A stretch of DNA of 64,000 bases from Caprella mutica (lineage: Eukaryota; Arthropoda; Malacostraca; Amphipoda; Caprellidae), in assembly GCA_947561585.1 (NCBI GenBank), contig CANNZV010000862.1, positions 62,001-126,000 on the forward strand, read 5' to 3'. This document shows positions 26,801-29,800 of the stretch, piece by piece. A program made the translations under genes and the position numbers. The notes beneath the pieces were generated by a model. The model searched no databases. It was not told the DNA's origin and worked only from the letters and a program-made list of their open reading frames with translations. Within the stretch, counting starts at the first letter, position 1. Each line of letters starts with the position of its first letter.

Positions 26801-29800
26801 TATGTATGTAAAAATATAACTCTACAATATTATAACTCGTAATTTTATTTGAATCCAAATAAAATGTTATTATATTTGGCATCCATGATACCTTTTGGTA
26901 TGTATCATGGATACCAATTAATACTCTAGAACTCACATATCATATCCACTTTCAGAGACACGGTCAGTTCTTCTAACTCCGGAGAAGTGGTGGCTCTGCA
27001 CATCAGTTCTGAGGCCTGCCAGTCCCTGGTTAGTTTGGGTACCACCAGGTCGTTACAGACCATCCCCAGACCCTTCACCTCCCAGCCCCTGTCCACCAGA
27101 GACCCATTCCTCCACCAGGTGACGTTAGGACGCGGAGAACCTGACGGTGGAACAAAGGGAAATGTTGTAATAGAACGAGTTTCGATTCATCAAACAGGCA
27201 TCCATGATATGCCAATTAAAATAATGAGTGATGCCTACAGGTATCATGGATATCAATTAAAATATAGAATTATACTCTTTTCTTTCGTATAGGATCGAAA
27301 ACGTGAATCAATATTAATAAATAATATTGATTTACTATTCAGAGACATCAAGTACTGTAACCTATTTCAAAATGTAACACATCGTCTATAATAAACATCA
27401 TTGGGAAAGAAAAGTTTTTCTGTGTGTAGAATCATATATTTTATCCATTTTACCTCCTCTGGCGGTGCAGCTGAGATGCATCTTCTGTTCTTCTAAGAAA
27501 GGGCCCGCTATTACCTCCGATAAATGGTGGGGGAGAATCCTCCTACTGCCAGCGATAATACGGTCTTTGGTGGGCCATCCTTCTACTTCCAACTCATCCG
27601 GTGGCACTGGGGGAGATAGGTGAGAAAACTAAATTCTGATGGGTAGGATTGTGACAGTATGCTTTTAAAATCATAGATTCCGAAAATATTATAGACAGAG
27701 AAAATTAAAGAGTATTGAATGGTTCTACACCAGTGGTATATAGTATTCGATACCATTTCTCAGAATGTGTTATATTTCGACTCGTATAGTACTGTCCAAA
27801 ATATTCAGATTTACAACTAAAACGCGGAACAAGATAAGCCGATCTAGTCATTATGGACACACACCATCGTTCTTTTTGTAAATTTCAAAATCATTTATAA
27901 GTTTGCTATTACTCATTGAAATTGTAAGAAAACTTATCAGCGGTATAATCCGTATGGTATCTATTATGAGTAAAGATTACATGATCTACATGTTGTTCAA
28001 TAAAAAGTTATACCTATTTTTTTTTGGTGAAAAGGTTGTAAGTCCGTACATTTTGACGGTACTTCATAGAATATAGACTCATAGAGAAATATCTATGCAC
28101 TGTCTCACATACAATTGTTTGGTTTTACAGGACATTACTTTATAAAATATAGAGAGAATTAACTATCCATAAAAATTGGCTCACATAAAATTGTTAGGTT
28201 GTACAAAGATGTTGAAGTTGGTGAGCGATAGAAATCAACTCTGCATTCGTACATTCCCCCGTCTGAAGCCTTCAGATTCGTCTTCGTGAGAGTTGCGGAG
28301 TCCTTTTCAAAGTGTACGAACTGCCTTTCGTCAATTTCGTGTCTGTGAAAAATAATAGGTACTTCTTGTGACTCAAGAAAAAATTCTAGTGACTCGAGAT
28401 CTTTTTGAGACTTAAGAAGAAAATTTTTGTGTATCATTTCTAGTATCATCAATAATTTGCAATATTGTTCATTTAGTGATTTTTACTTTCCACTTAAAAT
28501 TGTATTTGAATTAACTTGAAATTATTAATAATTTGTTAATGTTGCTGTACCTTTCACGTGGAAGTTTCCTTGCCCCTCTTCTGTCATCGTGACTGCAAAA
28601 AAAGAAAATTAAATCAAGCCACAATAAATTCATCTAAAGGGCCGTACACACGTATGGTTTTTTAAGTCTTACCACCAGACTTTTTGCTACGCTTCTCCTA
28701 CTTTTTCCACGAGAATACAAGAAAAAGGTATATAATTTTTTTTAGTTGGTATTCATGATACCTGCAGGTATTATGGATACCAACTAAAAAAAATAATTAC
28801 TATATCGTTTTTTTTTATATTCTCGTGGAAAAAGTAGGAGAAGCGTAGCAAAAAGTTTGGTGGAAAAACATAAAAAACCCTACGTGTGTACGGCCCTTTG
28901 AAGAGAGCAACAGTTATATTCAGATCATTCCTAGTCAAGAACGTTTATGCATCTATCACGTTCATCAAGGCATCGACACAATTTTTCTTTCGAGTACTGA
29001 TGACCTGAATTATGAAATTCACTTGAGTTATGAAGTAGTTTTCTATGATTTAAATGTAAGAGAATGTTATGTGTTGAGACCTAGTTATCATTGAGCGACC
29101 TAGTTATCGCTCAATGACCATAGTTTTCTATGATTGATTTTAATCACAGAAAACTATCTTGTGAACACGTGTTATGAGTTGGTGAATATATGATGTATAT
29201 GAACAGTGGAACTCTGACTTATGATAATTTGCACTTCTTTTGCACAAAAGAAAACTTACATCACCAACTGCTGTTCATGTATGTATGAAAAATTTAAATT
29301 CAGTTGTAGTATTAAATTTACATGAATAAATATATATAAAGAGACTTAAAACAAATAGCTTCTGTTCACTATTATATCATATTAAATTAAAATATTTTAG
29401 TTTCTCCTTAACACTCCACGTCCGTCATAGAAAACGAAGCAACTTAACATGGCTGCTAGATTGTTTTAAACCCTGAACATTTTTAATTTTCCCACCACTG
29501 ACTTAAACCCTTCACTCAAGCTTACTAAAGATCCTATTCACCTTGAGTAAAGGATCTATTGGTAAATAGACCCTTTAATAACGCTCAAAGCTCTAATTCT
29601 CCGTGAGTAAAGAGTCTGTTTGACAATAGACTCTTTACTAACGCTCAAAGCTCTAATTCTCCGTGAGTAAAGAGTCTGTTTGACAATAGACTCTTTACTA
29701 ACGCTCAAAGCTCTAATTCTCCGTGAGTAAAGAGTCTGTTTGACAATAGACTCTTTACTAACGCTCAAAGCTCTAATTCTCCGTGAGTAAAGAGTCTGTT

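Noticed and set aside
26987..27292. 101-codon plus-strand ORF
   Set aside because: Shadow of the Ig2 exon on the other strand; the minus-strand reading has splice sites, Ig residues and phase agreement.
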